The translations under genes were made by a program, and so were the position numbers. The notes beneath the pieces were generated by a model. That model saw nothing but the letters and a program-made list of their open reading frames with translations, was not told the origin of the DNA and made no database searches. Positions 11,461 through 23,500 of a stretch of DNA of 64,000 bases are shown piece by piece; position 1 is the first letter of the stretch; each line of letters begins with the position of its first letter. This DNA comes from Rhynchosporium graminicola (Eukaryota; Ascomycota; Leotiomycetes; Helotiales; Ploettnerulaceae), in assembly GCA_900074885.1 (NCBI GenBank), contig FJUW01000019.1, positions 640,002-704,001 on the forward strand. Reading direction: 5' to 3'.

Positions 11461-14145
11461 TTAGATGACCCGTATAGCATCGATCAACTTCAAGTCCCTC
11501 AAATGAACTTGTCAATTTTGCGGCCGCTTATTGACCAACATTATGCGCCGAGAAATATCTCTGTGGGTACGTACCTTGTGATGATATTGTCATCGAACCT
11601 TGTAGCATCCTGTGTCAGGATTTCAACTTTATGTTGTGTGGCTCTTGCGACCTTCTGCGAACCTGCCAACCTGCCAAAACACATTGTCGCCGGGGCCCTC
11701 CGCTCTTCTATTGTATGCCCTGCTATCGAAACTGTTTGGGTCCAAAGTCTTGGCTCTTCCTTGCATTACGAAACTGGTCATATGATTGTCCGTCTTTACT
11801 CTAGCTAATTTGCACCTGGTAGTCTACTGCCTCCTGGTAAATCGTACCCATTTTCAGCAAGAGCACTTGAGGCAAAGTTATCAGCAAAGCGTGTGCGGTA
11901 CCCGAGCTTTGCTTTGCGAACTTCTCGCCAATCGAGTTCTCAGGCGATTCAACGAGGAAAGTATAGGTGCTCAGCTCCTATTACTGCTTGCTCAAATCCT
12001 TGTCGGAGGATTCGACCCTTTTCAAGGAGCTCTTCCTGATGCTCTAGCGGACAGAAGCCAGATGCATGGATGATTTAGACGAAGTCTGGGTACAGGCGAA
12101 AACTGCCTGCCTTACAGAGATTGTTATCATTTCCGAGAGCAGGATAGTTCTCAGCGTTTCGGCCTGTCAGCTGATCATTACAGCAATATACGAAGGTCGT
12201 GTCATTTACTCCTCGACTCGTCACCGTCGTTCCTGGACCTACTGCCAGATCACTACAAGCACCAGCCCATTTCTCCTCACAACCACCGCAAAGCACCGAT
12301 CATCAATCAATTTCGACTCATCGTTCCCAGAACGAGAAGTTTCTTATAGCTTTGTCCTTGTTCGTTATAGTATACCGAGATCCGACAACATTCGGAGCTT
12401 TGGAGCTGTCATTCATCATCTGCACACTCGGCTGGATTCTTGACCAATTTGTGAGTGGCAATTATCGTTCCTTTGCGCCCGCAGTGCATTCAACAGAAGT
12501 TTCGGGGCAGCCTTAATCAAAGTATCGAGCTAATCAAGACCTCAGGCGAGCATACTCGAACACAGTACATGGGGTAATTGTTATAACCCCCGGCACTGCT
12601 TACAATATCTTAGGGGGGCACGCGTAAACGCAGAATCTTTGGTCCTTCCTCGATGTGATTTTCTCAACTATCTTCTGGGTATACCTGGTTCTTCGCATCC
12701 ACAGCTGGCGCACAGGTAAGCTTGAAATGGCACAACAGGCAATGGAAGTCCTGGAAATGGGTGGCTCGATCTTAGTCCCACGCTTAGCTCTCAGTCTGAT
12801 GTCCGAGAACATACTTTTTGTATCACTACGAGCTATGATGAAAGACTTTGCTGTCTTGACGGGCCTGGCATGTGTAAGTCTTTGAAATGTGCAATCTGCA
12901 GAATTCTGCAGCGACACTAACCGTGGGCTGCAGTTGTGCTTTGCTGGATTTCTCTTGTCCATGACATGACTGAGTAATGGGGGCATGAGTCAATCACAAT
13001 ACCGAAATGGATGCTGTGGGTATGGTTTGGCCTTGACGGCACTGGAATCCAGAGATCAGTCGACTTCCAGTACGTATTGCTGAAGTCCATAGTACTCTAT
13101 TCTCAAGGCTGCATGAATTCCTTTATTTTTGGCTTGCTTGACTCCCGATATATTACTAAACCAACTAGTTACTAATCGACGATTAGCTAAAGCTGGCTGC
13201 TTGGTCCGATTTTCATGGTTACCTTCGCCTTCCTGGGCAATACCCTCTTCCTTACCATTCTTGTTTCTATGCTCAGTACAAATGCTACTGCGGAGATCCA
13301 GTACGGGCGCGCGGTACTAACCCTTGGTATGTGCTCTTACTATTCTTGATCTGTAACAAGGGATGCATGGCTGAATTTTCTGGTTATGGAGATGTTGGAA
13401 GTTATAAAATACTAAGTATCACCGAGAGGGCGTCAAATCCGATGCGATATTCGCTTATCAGCCGCCCCTTAACATACTTGCACTGTTCCTCCTCACGCCG
13501 CTGACATATATCCTCCCACCTCGATGGTTTCACAGAATCAATGTAATCGTAGTTCGTACCCTCAATGTACCTATCCTACTCATAATTGGCATCATCGAGC
13601 GGCGGTCTATCTAGAAAGAACACAAGATCCACCATGAGCCAGCCCTATCTCGCTCCAGGTGTCGGGCAAATTTGGGGAACTTCTTGAGAGGCTTCTCTAT
13701 GTACGGAGATATACAAGCTGTATATGACGTGGATCTTCCCTAGTCAATACAGTGTGAGTCCCCTGGGGTAAGCGCCCCGGAAAACGATGTTTTCGAAGAA
13801 GCCTTTATGAGAGAGTTCGGACATAAAACGACGGTGAGAAGAAGTAGAAGAGGGGCCGGGAAAAGCCGAAGGCACTCAGTAGCACCGTTCGGGACGCTCT
13901 GCGGTATTATGAGGGACACATGGGGCGAGGGAAGTGTGGCTGGTGAGGGTAATGACACAAAGGCGCGGCTGATCACATTGGAGGAAAAAACACAGAGGAT
14001 CAAACAGATGCTGAAGAAGCTATGCGAGGACACTGATAATTCTTGTCCCAAGACAGATTGTCCTGATGACATGAATACAGACGCTACTTTACGTATACAC
14101 AGAGGGGCAGGTCAGAAGTCGACGACTGATACCCCAAAAATATAG
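11461..14145 (+). pseudogene. YVC1: Disabled Yvc1-type vacuolar TRP calcium channel
   Basis: Yvc1 is the fungal vacuolar TRP channel that releases calcium to the cytosol. Family sequence is recognisable throughout but spread over several frames. From the N-terminus: LSILRPLIDQHYAPRNISV, intron 11,567-11,822, VYCLLVNRTHFQQE, ALLCELLANRVLRRF, IISESRIVLSVSACQ, LLDLLPDHYKHQPIS, VIVYRDPTTFGALEL, TQNLWSFLDVIFS, the pore region (KWMLWVWFGLDGTGIQRSVDF), MVTFAFLGNTLFLTILVSML, EGVKSDAIFAYQPP and a C-terminal coil (EEKTQRIKQMLKKLCED). Lesions include in-frame TAA at 12,625, TGA at 12,967 where the family usually has Trp, a one-base loss near 12,984, TAG at 13,612, a further TAG near 13,740, and frame changes near 12,060, 12,215 and 12,340. 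The 3' 339 bases remain open. Several introns keep good signals, so decay looks recent. Confidence 0.88.
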
Positions 14146-14529
14146 AGCGTAATTATGTATGATGATACATGTAAACACCGGCATTATAAGATGTATGAAA
14201 ATCCAAGTATAACGAAGGGCCAGGTGTATGAGGGAAAGGGAAAGGAAGCATTCTAAATAAATATCAAGTGATGAAGTCGCTGTTGATTTCGAGCAATGTC
14301 GTGCAATTAGTTGTTTCTTTACAAATCAAGACCTTGGTGCGTGGTCATTGTATGACGATCCAGCATATTTGACTATATGTGTCGTGATGAAAAGTCTCCC
14401 TTCGTTGAACACCTAAGCAAACTTGTAACAATCCTAGGACTATACCTTATTTTGGCAGGCTCCTCGGTAGGCATGCTAATTTTACCACAGGTTTCACGAC
14501 TCTCGAGACTGATGCGCAGAGTTCCGCCC
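14146..14529. other. Convergent intergenic region
   Basis: Short AT-leaning spacer between the 3' end of the YVC1 relic (+) and the 3' end of the helicase gene (-). It probably contains both 3' UTRs. No gene seen. Confidence 0.5.
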
Positions 14530-17157
14530 TTACACTTGAAAAGCCTCCTCTACCCAATTGGCCTGTACCGGGCTTACTTTCTTTGCGTAGTTCTTTGCTG
14601 TGAATACGTGCTCAAGAAACATGATTGCCTCGGATTTTTTCTGCCCAAACAACACACTCGATGGGTGGATCGTAATCTGATTCCGTCCAAGAGTCATCAT
14701 GTAACTACCATCCGGAGCCAGGAGAGCTGTCTTAGCAGCGAACGCCGTCATAAAGGTCTTGAGTAAAATCACTATACGCTCTGGTGAGAGCCCTTCGTAT
14801 GAGTCCGTATTTGCAGGTGGAAGCTCACTTATAAGTTTTTGCTGGTAGCAGATCTGGCGGAGCTGCTGGCGAATTTGCATCGCCGTTTTTAGAGCCCGCG
14901 GAGCGATGGAGCGCTGCTTGCACCATTCGAGACGATCGGCATTGGCCACGGTTGCGTATCTTCTGATGACCGCGAGAAGGGTGATAATGTCTCCGTCCGG
15001 TGACAGCAGATCCTTTCGCACTTCGGTCATATTCTCCTGATCATCTTCAGACTTGGGCTGGTTGAAGATTTCTGAATCTGTCGTCAGGCATGATATCACG
15101 TCGATGACTTCAAGCAGCACATCAGATCTAGGCCCAGCGGCTGCAAGGAGAACGCGTCCATAGGTAGCAGGAAGAGGAAAGATGGCCATTTTTCTCCCAA
15201 CTGCTGTAATGTCGCCTTCATCATCGACCGCTCCCATCATGTGTAGCTGCTTCAGGGCATTCTGAACTGCCCTGACATCGGGCATATCCATCAATGGGAA
15301 TTCAAACACGTCTCTAATTCCGCGGGATTTCATCTTGAGTACAGCTTCGACTACATCGCTGCGTAAGATCTCTGGGAGTTCGTCTTGATCAAGCTTCGCA
15401 TAGTCGTCCTTGGTGTAAACTCTGAAGCATTTCCCTTTCCCCTCTCGACCAGCCCTTCCCGCTCGTTGAATAGCAGAGACCTTCGATATTGGTTTTGCCA
15501 GGAGCGACTCCATTCCTAGACGTGGCCGATATTGTTTGACCTTTGATTTCCCACAATCCACGACAAAACGAACACCGGACACCGTTACTGATGTCTCTGC
15601 AACGTTTGTGGCAAGTACAATCTTTCGCGTGAAGCTTTCCTTCACCTTCTCAAATGCCTCTTGCTGCGCTGCAGCTGGTAAGGCACCGTAGAGCGGCATG
15701 ATCTTCATTCGAGGCAAGGTCTTGACGAGTTTCTCGGCATATTCGACTAGTGCACTGCGCAGCGACTCGATTTCATCCTGACCTGTAAGGAATACCAGAA
15801 TATCTCCGGGCAAAGGCTCCGTCCCATGTAATTGGAGGACCGTGTGTAGGATTGTATGCATGTAATCCTGCGATGGTTTTGTCTCGTGTATGATTTCCAC
15901 CTCGTGTTGTCTGCCACGGACATACTCCACAGCAACCCCGTTGGCTTTGGACTTCACGCGTTGGACTCCGTTGCTTTTGCTGGCAGTCAATTTCGAATCG
16001 CTGGGCCCGTCCCAGAGAGTTGTATTTCCGTTACGCAAGTTCCAATCAGCATCGCCGTTTGATACCGGTACAGCAGACGATGTTGAAGGATCATGATCTG
16101 ACTTGTCACGATGTGTTGGCATCGGTTTTGCGAAAAATGCTTCGATGCCTTTTAGATCAAGCGTCGCACTCATGACAATAACTTTCAGTGGAATTCCGCC
16201 ACGACCACTTCTGTCCCCGTGTACAAGCTTCCTGAGAAACCCAGCAATAAGGTCCACATCAATGCTCCTCTCGTGTATTTCGTCAACAATAACTGCACTA
16301 TACTTTCGGAGGTTTGAATCGAGTAACATCTCTTGTAGCAGCATGCCCTCAGTCATAAATTTTATCTTTGTCCCTGTAGGCACAAAAGAGTCGAATCGTA
16401 CGGCATATCCAACCTCACCCACTGGTCCGGTGAAAGGAGATCCCATCTCACTAGCAACACGCCGTGCCAACGTCGTAGCAGCTATTCGTCGAGGTTGTGT
16501 GATTGCTATCATTCCTCCCACAGCCACATCTTCTGTCTTTCCTCCGTCGGTTTTGACTTGAACTATCTGCCTCTTGCACCAAGGTTCGGTGTACAGAAAT
16601 TGTGGAACCTGGGTACTCTTTCCAGACCCAGTCTCTCCATTGACAAGCAAGACGTCGTTGTGTCGTATTGCCCGTCGAATGTCCCGCTTCTTGGGCCATA
16701 TAGGCAGGAGTTCTCGGACCTTTTCGTGCTGTCGAGCGATATGCTGAAGTTTCTCACTTCCTGATTGCTCGTTTCCAGAAGATATGCGACTGCGAAATCG
16801 GGAGTTGGAGGTAGTGTCTCGGTTATCTTTCACCAAAGCACTCCTACTACTGTCCTCGAGGGCTCTACCCACTCTAACCGCCCCATTGTCAGACCTCTCA
16901 CCCACTCCATTTGCGTGCGCTATGCCAGCTTTATTGACGGCACTGGTCTTCATTCGGGAAGTTATCAACTCTGAACTGGGAGAGCAGCCCGCCTTTGGAC
17001 TCCCGTCTCTTGTGCGCTTAACACCGGCGATAAGAAACGAGTCCTTCGACTTCTGATTGTCGAGAGCAGCTGGACCTGGACCTTTCTCTTTTAATCGAGG
17101 GGATCGACTTCCCGTCCCGTCCTCATTCTCAAACGTAACGTGAACTTTCTCGGGCAT
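14530..17157 (-). CDS. DHR2: DEAH-box RNA helicase, DHR2-like
   Basis: A single-exon 875-residue superfamily 2 RNA helicase. Motif I is GETGSGKST (about residues 174-182), Ia TQPRR (220-224), II DEIH (292-295), III SAT (330-332). Further on are FLTGQDEIESL (IV), LATNVAETSVTV (V) and QRAGRAGREGKG (VI), then the helicase-associated and OB-fold regions ending in IHPSSVLFGQK and VSPVQANWVEEAF. The DEIH variant with this C-terminus fits the Dhr2 group, nucleolar helicases needed for 18S rRNA maturation; other DEAH subgroups (DHX33/35-like) are possible. The first ~140 residues are charged and low in complexity, and a Ser/Asn-rich insert of about 80 residues lies after motif III, so the protein is longer than the yeast homologue. 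The start at 17,157 gives the first ATG of the open frame. Confidence 0.87.
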   Translation of the reverse strand: MPEKVHVTFENEDGTGSRSPRLKEKGPGPAALDNQKSKDSFLIAGVKRTRDGSPKAGCSPSSELITSRMKTSAVNKAGIAHANGVGERSDNGAVRVGRALEDSSRSALVKDNRDTTSNSRFRSRISSGNEQSGSEKLQHIARQHEKVRELLPIWPKKRDIRRAIRHNDVLLVNGETGSGKSTQVPQFLYTEPWCKRQIVQVKTDGGKTEDVAVGGMIAITQPRRIAATTLARRVASEMGSPFTGPVGEVGYAVRFDSFVPTGTKIKFMTEGMLLQEMLLDSNLRKYSAVIVDEIHERSIDVDLIAGFLRKLVHGDRSGRGGIPLKVIVMSATLDLKGIEAFFAKPMPTHRDKSDHDPSTSSAVPVSNGDADWNLRNGNTTLWDGPSDSKLTASKSNGVQRVKSKANGVAVEYVRGRQHEVEIIHETKPSQDYMHTILHTVLQLHGTEPLPGDILVFLTGQDEIESLRSALVEYAEKLVKTLPRMKIMPLYGALPAAAQQEAFEKVKESFTRKIVLATNVAETSVTVSGVRFVVDCGKSKVKQYRPRLGMESLLAKPISKVSAIQRAGRAGREGKGKCFRVYTKDDYAKLDQDELPEILRSDVVEAVLKMKSRGIRDVFEFPLMDMPDVRAVQNALKQLHMMGAVDDEGDITAVGRKMAIFPLPATYGRVLLAAAGPRSDVLLEVIDVISCLTTDSEIFNQPKSEDDQENMTEVRKDLLSPDGDIITLLAVIRRYATVANADRLEWCKQRSIAPRALKTAMQIRQQLRQICYQQKLISELPPANTDSYEGLSPERIVILLKTFMTAFAAKTALLAPDGSYMMTLGRNQITIHPSSVLFGQKKSEAIMFLEHVFTAKNYAKKVSPVQANWVEEAFQV

Positions 17158-17520
17158 CTCGAGCTGGTAGGAGACTTCAGCTCAGTTGTGGTAGATAGCA
17201 GCGCTCGAAGCTGTATCTCGATGTCTGGAAAGTCATCGAGCGACCACTCGCTAGCGTCACATACCTTTGCGGGTAAATATATTTTATAAGTATAACGTTC
17301 TGCCTTCTCGGGGGCTGTACACCGCTTTCTGCTTGAGCTAGCTCTAGACCCCACTATGTACTAGGCAGCCTCGGCAAAGGAGGATTACTTACGGCCTTCA
17401 ACATTCATTCCGATGTCCAACGCTGCCGCAGCGGTTTTCCGGCAGAAACCCGATCGGGCTTGGCGTAGCACGTGACTCGGCGCCATGTCGCAAGAGGCTA
17501 GGCCGTATACGGCGACAATA
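17158..17520. promoter_or_regulatory. Helicase gene upstream region and left edge of the AT-rich block
   Basis: Normal-composition DNA that should contain the DHR2-like promoter. Within about 50 bp around 17,510-17,560 composition changes abruptly to AT-rich sequence nearly free of CA and TG. Confidence 0.5.
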
Positions 17521-18162
17521 AATGCGATAATAAAAATTCACTTACCTTTACCTCTATAAAAGACCTTCTTACGCGCGAATATTTCTTCTCCTCTATATAT
17601 TCAATAAGTATAACTTTAGTACCTACTTCCTAACCTTCTAACTATTACTTATTACTAACGAGTAATTAGTAATTATACCTTAGTAATATACCTTTACTAA
17701 TAGTATTATTATAGCTAGCTAGGATATAGTAGTCCTTATAGCTTAGCTTAATAGGTAAGCCTCTATAGAGAGCTAGATAAAATTCCTTCGTTACTAACGA
17801 GCTTCTAAAAGTGAATATTAAGCTACTTATATCGCTCATTAGAGTAGAAAGTATCTTTCTTACTCTCCTCTAAATACTAGATACTATAAAGAAGAGCTTC
17901 GATAAGAACGAACCTTTTAGTCTTTTACTTATTACTAATTACTATTTAGAAGACTAAACTAGCCTCTTAAGAATAATAATAATATACGTACTAGTAGAGG
18001 AGCTAAGTACTAGAGCTATAAGTACCTTGCTACCTCTCCTTTTATTTCTTCGTTACTAATAAGTATCTTAAGCTTCTTTAGTAATAAGCCTTATACTTAT
18101 TAGTATTACTAATATATATCTACTCTTCTAAATCTTCTTATTATTAATATCTTCTTATTGTT
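17521..18162. other. AT-rich relic sequence, unassigned
   Basis: RIP-type sequence between the gene block and the 3' LTR of Gypsy A copy 1. No repeat partner within the window and no protein pattern were recognised. Confidence 0.5.
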
Positions 18163-18167
18163 AATAA

Positions 18168-18663
18168 TATAACGTTCCTGGTTCTGACTAGTACGCGGTA
18201 TATAGGCTCGTCGGTTAGTATTAGCTATAAAGTAAAGTAAATAAGAAGTTCGGTTCTTAATTAGAATTAAGATATTATAAGCAGGTATTAATTACTATAT
18301 GAATTTAAGCACGAAGCTCTTATCTAATAGCAGAAGTGCTAGTCTTATATAGAATCTTCGTTCCCTTATACTAGCTATATAAGACCGTCTTACAGAGCGC
18401 GTAAGCTCTCGCGACCTATCTAGTAGTCTAGTATATCCTGTGATTCTAGATTACCTATAGCTATAATACTATTATTACTTTAATATAAGTAGATATATAG
18501 TACTACTCGCTAGTTTATACTATAATCGTATTAGTACCTTTCCCCTAATAGTACTAACTCTTTTCTAGTACTAAAACCTATTTAGTACTTACTACTAGGT
18601 AGTACTATTAGTATTCTAGTACTAGGATAGTTTTAGTACTAAGAACTATACTAGTTCGTAATA
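18168..18663 (-). repeat. Gypsy A copy 1, 3' LTR
   Basis: 496 bp. In element orientation it originally began TGTCACGAAC and ended GGAACGTTACA. Both ends have been changed by C-to-T and G-to-A mutation (TATTACGAAC at its start). It is more mutated than the 5' LTR at 32,419-32,914. Confidence 0.93.
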
Positions 18664-21600
18664 CTATCCCCCTTCTATCTTAGCATATCCTTACGCTTAA
18701 GTATACTTAAGGAAATATCGACGACTACTTATAGCTATCTCCTTCTTTTATTATACCCCTCGAACGCTTAATTAAACGAGTTAATTATATTATACTTAGA
18801 AGATAAATAGAATTAAGTAGTAAAATTATAATATTATATATTAGATATAAAAAAGCGGAATATAAAGAATATATATCGTCTCGCGATCTTAAACTAATTA
18901 GATATAGTTATTACGCTTAACTAAATAAATCCTATGATATTCGTATAAGGAACCGGATATTTATAGCTTCCGAATAAGAAAGTCTTAATTCCTAAATCGA
19001 AAAATTAGAGGATAAGGAAGACTTAGCTATAGCTAAGTTCTATATATAAATTATAAGATTAAAGAAATAGAAACATTTCTTATACGAATAGCGATAAAAG
19101 ATAATTACTACTAGTCTAAACTTAATAGCTAAGCTCGATACTCTTAAAGCTCTAGAAAAGGAAGAAAAGAAGAAATAAGAAAGGAAGGAGATACCTAATA
19201 ATACTAAGTTAGTAGGCGTAGAACTCTTTAGTTCTAATATCCTTATCGACCTCTTATTCGACCTAATAGTCGACTTTCCTTTTAACTCTACTAACTTACT
19301 CTAAGTAGATCTAAGTTTTATTAATAGAAATTAGCTAATAATACTAAATAGTAAAAGCTTAACTTAAGTTCTTATATATTTTCCGAATATAAGTAGTTCT
19401 TCTATTTTACTAAGTATCTAATAATTCCTCATTTATACTAATAGTTTAGTAGTTCCTCTATATCGTATTCTATAAGTAGATTAACTAGTTTAGCGTATAT
19501 CTTCAGAGCTAGTAGTACTCTTAGTAGTACTTTTTCTAATAAGGATATATAGAATATTAGAAATATCTTCTTTATTATAGCTAATAGCTAGAGTTTATAA
19601 TTTAATAGTCCTTTAATATATTTAATTTTAAAAAGTCTAAGTTTCTTATAATCTAACTTATTACTTAGTCTTTATATATTAATATTTTTCCGTAGAAAGT
19701 AAACCCTATTCTCTTCCTATAGTATTAGCTTCTAACTACGATTTTTATTATAGTAATACGTATTCTTCTCTACTATAAACCGGAGTTCTTCTATAAGTTC
19801 CTTATAGAGATCTTAGATATTCCTAACTTAGATATAAGCTATATTATTATCCTTAACTATTAAGTTAAGTTCTCTATAAGTAATAGGTTCGTAACTATAA
19901 TTCGCGAAGAATAGTATAACTTTTATTATTTCTATAGTCGAGCTATTATATACGAATTCTACTAATAATAGTAGTTCTACTTAATTATTTTATTAATAGT
20001 TAATATAATAGCGTAAGTATACTTTAACTACTTAGTTTATTCTCTTATTTCCTCTATTAATCTAAGGATAGAAAGCTATTAATAGTTTTCGTTTAGTCCC
20101 TAGGAACCTTATTAAAGTATTCTAGAATTTTAATATAAATAACTTATCTCGATCCGATACTATTTCTTTAGATACTCTATACTTAGAGACTACCTCCTTA
20201 AAGTATACTTATACTAGTTATTCGGCTATAAGAGTAGATAAGACTAGTACTAAGATTATATACTTAGTAAGTCTCTCTATAATAATAAGTATTATATTAT
20301 AGCTAACTCTTATGACTAGGTCCTTTAATAGCAGTAATAGCCCTATAAAGTCCTATGATATCGATTTCTAAGATATTAGTAGTATTAGTACTATAATTAT
20401 CTGCCTATAAGGTATATATTAGAAAGACTTATTCCTAATATAAGTATTATAGTTAGCTAGTACTTCTTTAACTACTTAGCGGAGTCTTTCTAGCTAGTAG
20501 TTTCTTAAAATCCTTAGATATGTTCTTCATATCCCTTAGTATCTATACGCGGGAAGCTCGTATTATTCTTTAATATATACTTCTACTAAGCTTAGCGGAA
20601 GCTAAATTTTCCTATTAACTTATATAATATTATTCTTAATTATATTCCTTATAATAAGTTCTTTAGTCTTATCTAGGGATATTCTATCCTTCTTCTAAGC
20701 CTCCTTTAAGGTATTATACTAAGGTCCCTTAATTTCTTACTTAATCGTAATAGCTTCTCGGATATTAATAACTATATCTCTATTATCTAGCTATCTAAGT
20801 AAGGTAGTCTTATTATAGACCTTATTATCCTTGTAATCTAGTAATCTACTTAGAGTATCTACTTATATATTATCCTTTCTTTATATATACTTAATAACTA
20901 GATTAAAAGAAGCGAGTTCTTCTAACTATCGAGCTAATTAATAATTATCTAAGACCTTAGTAGTTATAAAAGTTCGGAGATTTATATAGTTAGTATAGAT
21001 AATAACTAGGAACTTAGCTCCTTATAAGTATATTTTCTAGTATTTAAATACTTTAATAATTACTATAAGTTCTTTCTTATAGATATTATAATTCTATTCA
21101 GCTAGAGATATTTTCTCTGAAAAGTAAGTGATTAGATATAGTTATCTTTTATTATCTCGCTATAGGTATATTATACTAGTATAAGTATTAAAGGTATCTA
21201 TTTCTATTATACTTTCCTTTTCTTCGTCGAAACTATATAAGATTAGTTCTTTTATAAATTCTTTCTTAATTCTCTAAAAAGCTTCCTTATACTAACTAGT
21301 CTAAGTAAAAGGAACGCTTTTCCTTATTAAGCTTATAAGTAGTTTAGTAATCTTAGAATAGTTTCTAATAAACTATTAGTAGAAGTTAGTAAAACTTAAT
21401 TATAATTATATATCCTTAATATTCTTTAGAGATTCCTATTCTTTTATAGCTTTAATTTTCTCCGAGTTAATACTTATCTCTCTAGAGCGAATAATATACT
21501 TTAGAAAGATAACTTACTTAACTGAGAATTTATATTTCGATATCTTTAGTCTAGAATCTACTTTACGTAATACTTTTATAACTTAGGTAATATAGCTCTA

Positions 21601-22477
21601 GTATACCTCGATAGTCTCCGAGTATATTAGGATATTATCTAAGTAGTATATAGCGAATTTCCTAATAAAGTCCTTAAGAATATTATTATTCTATCTTTAA
21701 TATATAATTAGAGTATTAGTTAAGCTAAATAGTATTATTATATATTCCTATAGCCCTAAGAGTAATACGAAAGTAGTCTTCTACTCGTATCCCTCTTTAA
21801 TTCGGATTAAATTAAACGCGTTACGTTAGTTTAACTTAATATATATCTTTACTCTAGCTAGCTTATCTTATAAGTACTACGCGTTTAGTAAAAGATATAT
21901 ATCTCTTATAGTTCTATTATTAATTATCTAATAGTCTCTATATAGTCTTCCCTTAGGATCTCTTACCTTCTTAATTACTAGTATATTAATAATATATAAT
22001 AACTTAGATTTCTGAATCTATCTTTTCTTTATACTTAACTCTTAATACTCCTTAAGTATCCTTATAGTATTATAGTTACAATAGCGAAGTATCTTTACGA
22101 TAAGTATAAATCTATCTTTAAAGTTTATCTTATAATCCTAAGGTTTATACTTAAGTAGAGCTCTTATATCTTACGGATCCTCGAATAATTTCGAGAACTT
22201 CTTATATAATTCAAGTAGCTATTCCCGAATATTATCTATCTAGCTAAGATAATTCCTAGGTTCTATCTAACTAGAAACCTGACTTAACTAGCTAGAGTCT
22301 ATTAGCGTTATTATTAAGGAGGCGACGCTAGCCTCTTATTTACTAGCTAGTTAACTGCGCTTATATTTATAGTTACTAAATATAACTCTCTTAATTACTT
22401 AGTCTATACTAGGATTATAGTTATATAGCTATAATATTCCTAATATAATATTATATTATCTGATAAGTATAATATTA

Positions 22478-22741
22478 TAACGACACAAGACTCAAGGCGG
22501 TATACAAGCAAGAATAAACGAGTAGGGAGGCTAAGAGCGATCTTATATAGTCTACTACGAAGAAAACAAAAAGATAAGGAAGGAAGAAGAAGAGAGATAG
22601 AGTATAAGGCACCTTATATATATATACCGGTACTAGTCCGATACTATACCGGGTCAGATACTAGTTCTACCGGGATACCTATGAACTTAGGCCCTATTAT
22701 CTATTCTTCTTCTTATGTGATATTCAGGTGAGCTATCGTTA
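22478..22741 (-). repeat. Gypsy B 3' LTR
   Basis: 264 bp, same length as its partner at 30,202-30,465. This copy keeps more C and G (for example AACGACACAAGACTC) than the partner (AATAATATAAGACTT), showing directly which sites mutated. Confidence 0.9.
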
Positions 22742-22784
22742 TATTACTCCCCCCCTAAGAAGAGCTTAACCCTAAGCTCGGAAA

Positions 22785-23215
22785 GTTATAGTTTATACTA
22801 GAATTAGTCTTTATTATAACTGTTTTTATTAATATTCGCGTAATAAGCGCTAGTCGCTTTTTAGTAGTAGTAAATTCTTTATCAGGTTCTGACTAGTTAT
22901 ATCGCTATAATAGTACTATATTAGTTATAGCTTCTAAATCGGGCGGTAAGCGGTATTTGCTTTATCTGTTTATAGTAGGAGTCGAGTTTAAGTAGGGCGN
23001 GTTATAGTTTATACTAGAATTAGTCTTTATTATAACTGTTTTTATTAATATTCGCGTAATAAGCGCTAGTCGCTTTTTAGTAGTAGTAAATTCTTTATCA
23101 GGTTCTGACTAGTTATATCGCTATAATAGTACTATATTAGTTATAGCTTCTAAATCGGGCGGTAAGCGGTATTTGCTTTATCTGTTTATAGTAGGAGTCG
23201 AGTTTAAGTAGGGCG
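22785..23215. repeat. 215-bp direct duplication either side of a single N
   Basis: Bases 22,785-22,999 and 23,001-23,215 are copies of one another as far as I can read, separated only by one N at 23,000. An exact repeat abutting an unresolved base in mutated DNA is best explained as two overlapping contig ends joined without merging. Confidence 0.85.
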
Positions 23216-23500
23216 TAGGGTATATAAAGGAAGGGGTTTATTAATATTAGAGCTTTTCCTTTTTAACTACGATAACTACTTTAACTTATAAGTTTATTCT
23301 CCCTAGACTACGATACGGCTTCTAGAGTAAGTATTATTACTAACTACTATAGTAGTCTACTATAATCTTATATATCAATCGACCTAATTAACTCTTCTCT
23401 TAATATAAGTAAGTTTCCTATCTTAGTTTTAAGGATAGTCCTTAAGTGCGATATAAGGGTTTTACGGATCTATAACGCTAACTCCTATAATACTTTTACT

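Noticed and set aside
12600..12986. 128-codon minus-strand open frame
   Set aside because: It is the antisense shadow of the YVC1 pore region, whose plus-strand translation matches the channel family.
17091..17354. 87-codon minus-strand frame overlapping the helicase start
   Set aside because: Different frame from the helicase, no domain, and it overlaps the 5' end of a well-supported gene.
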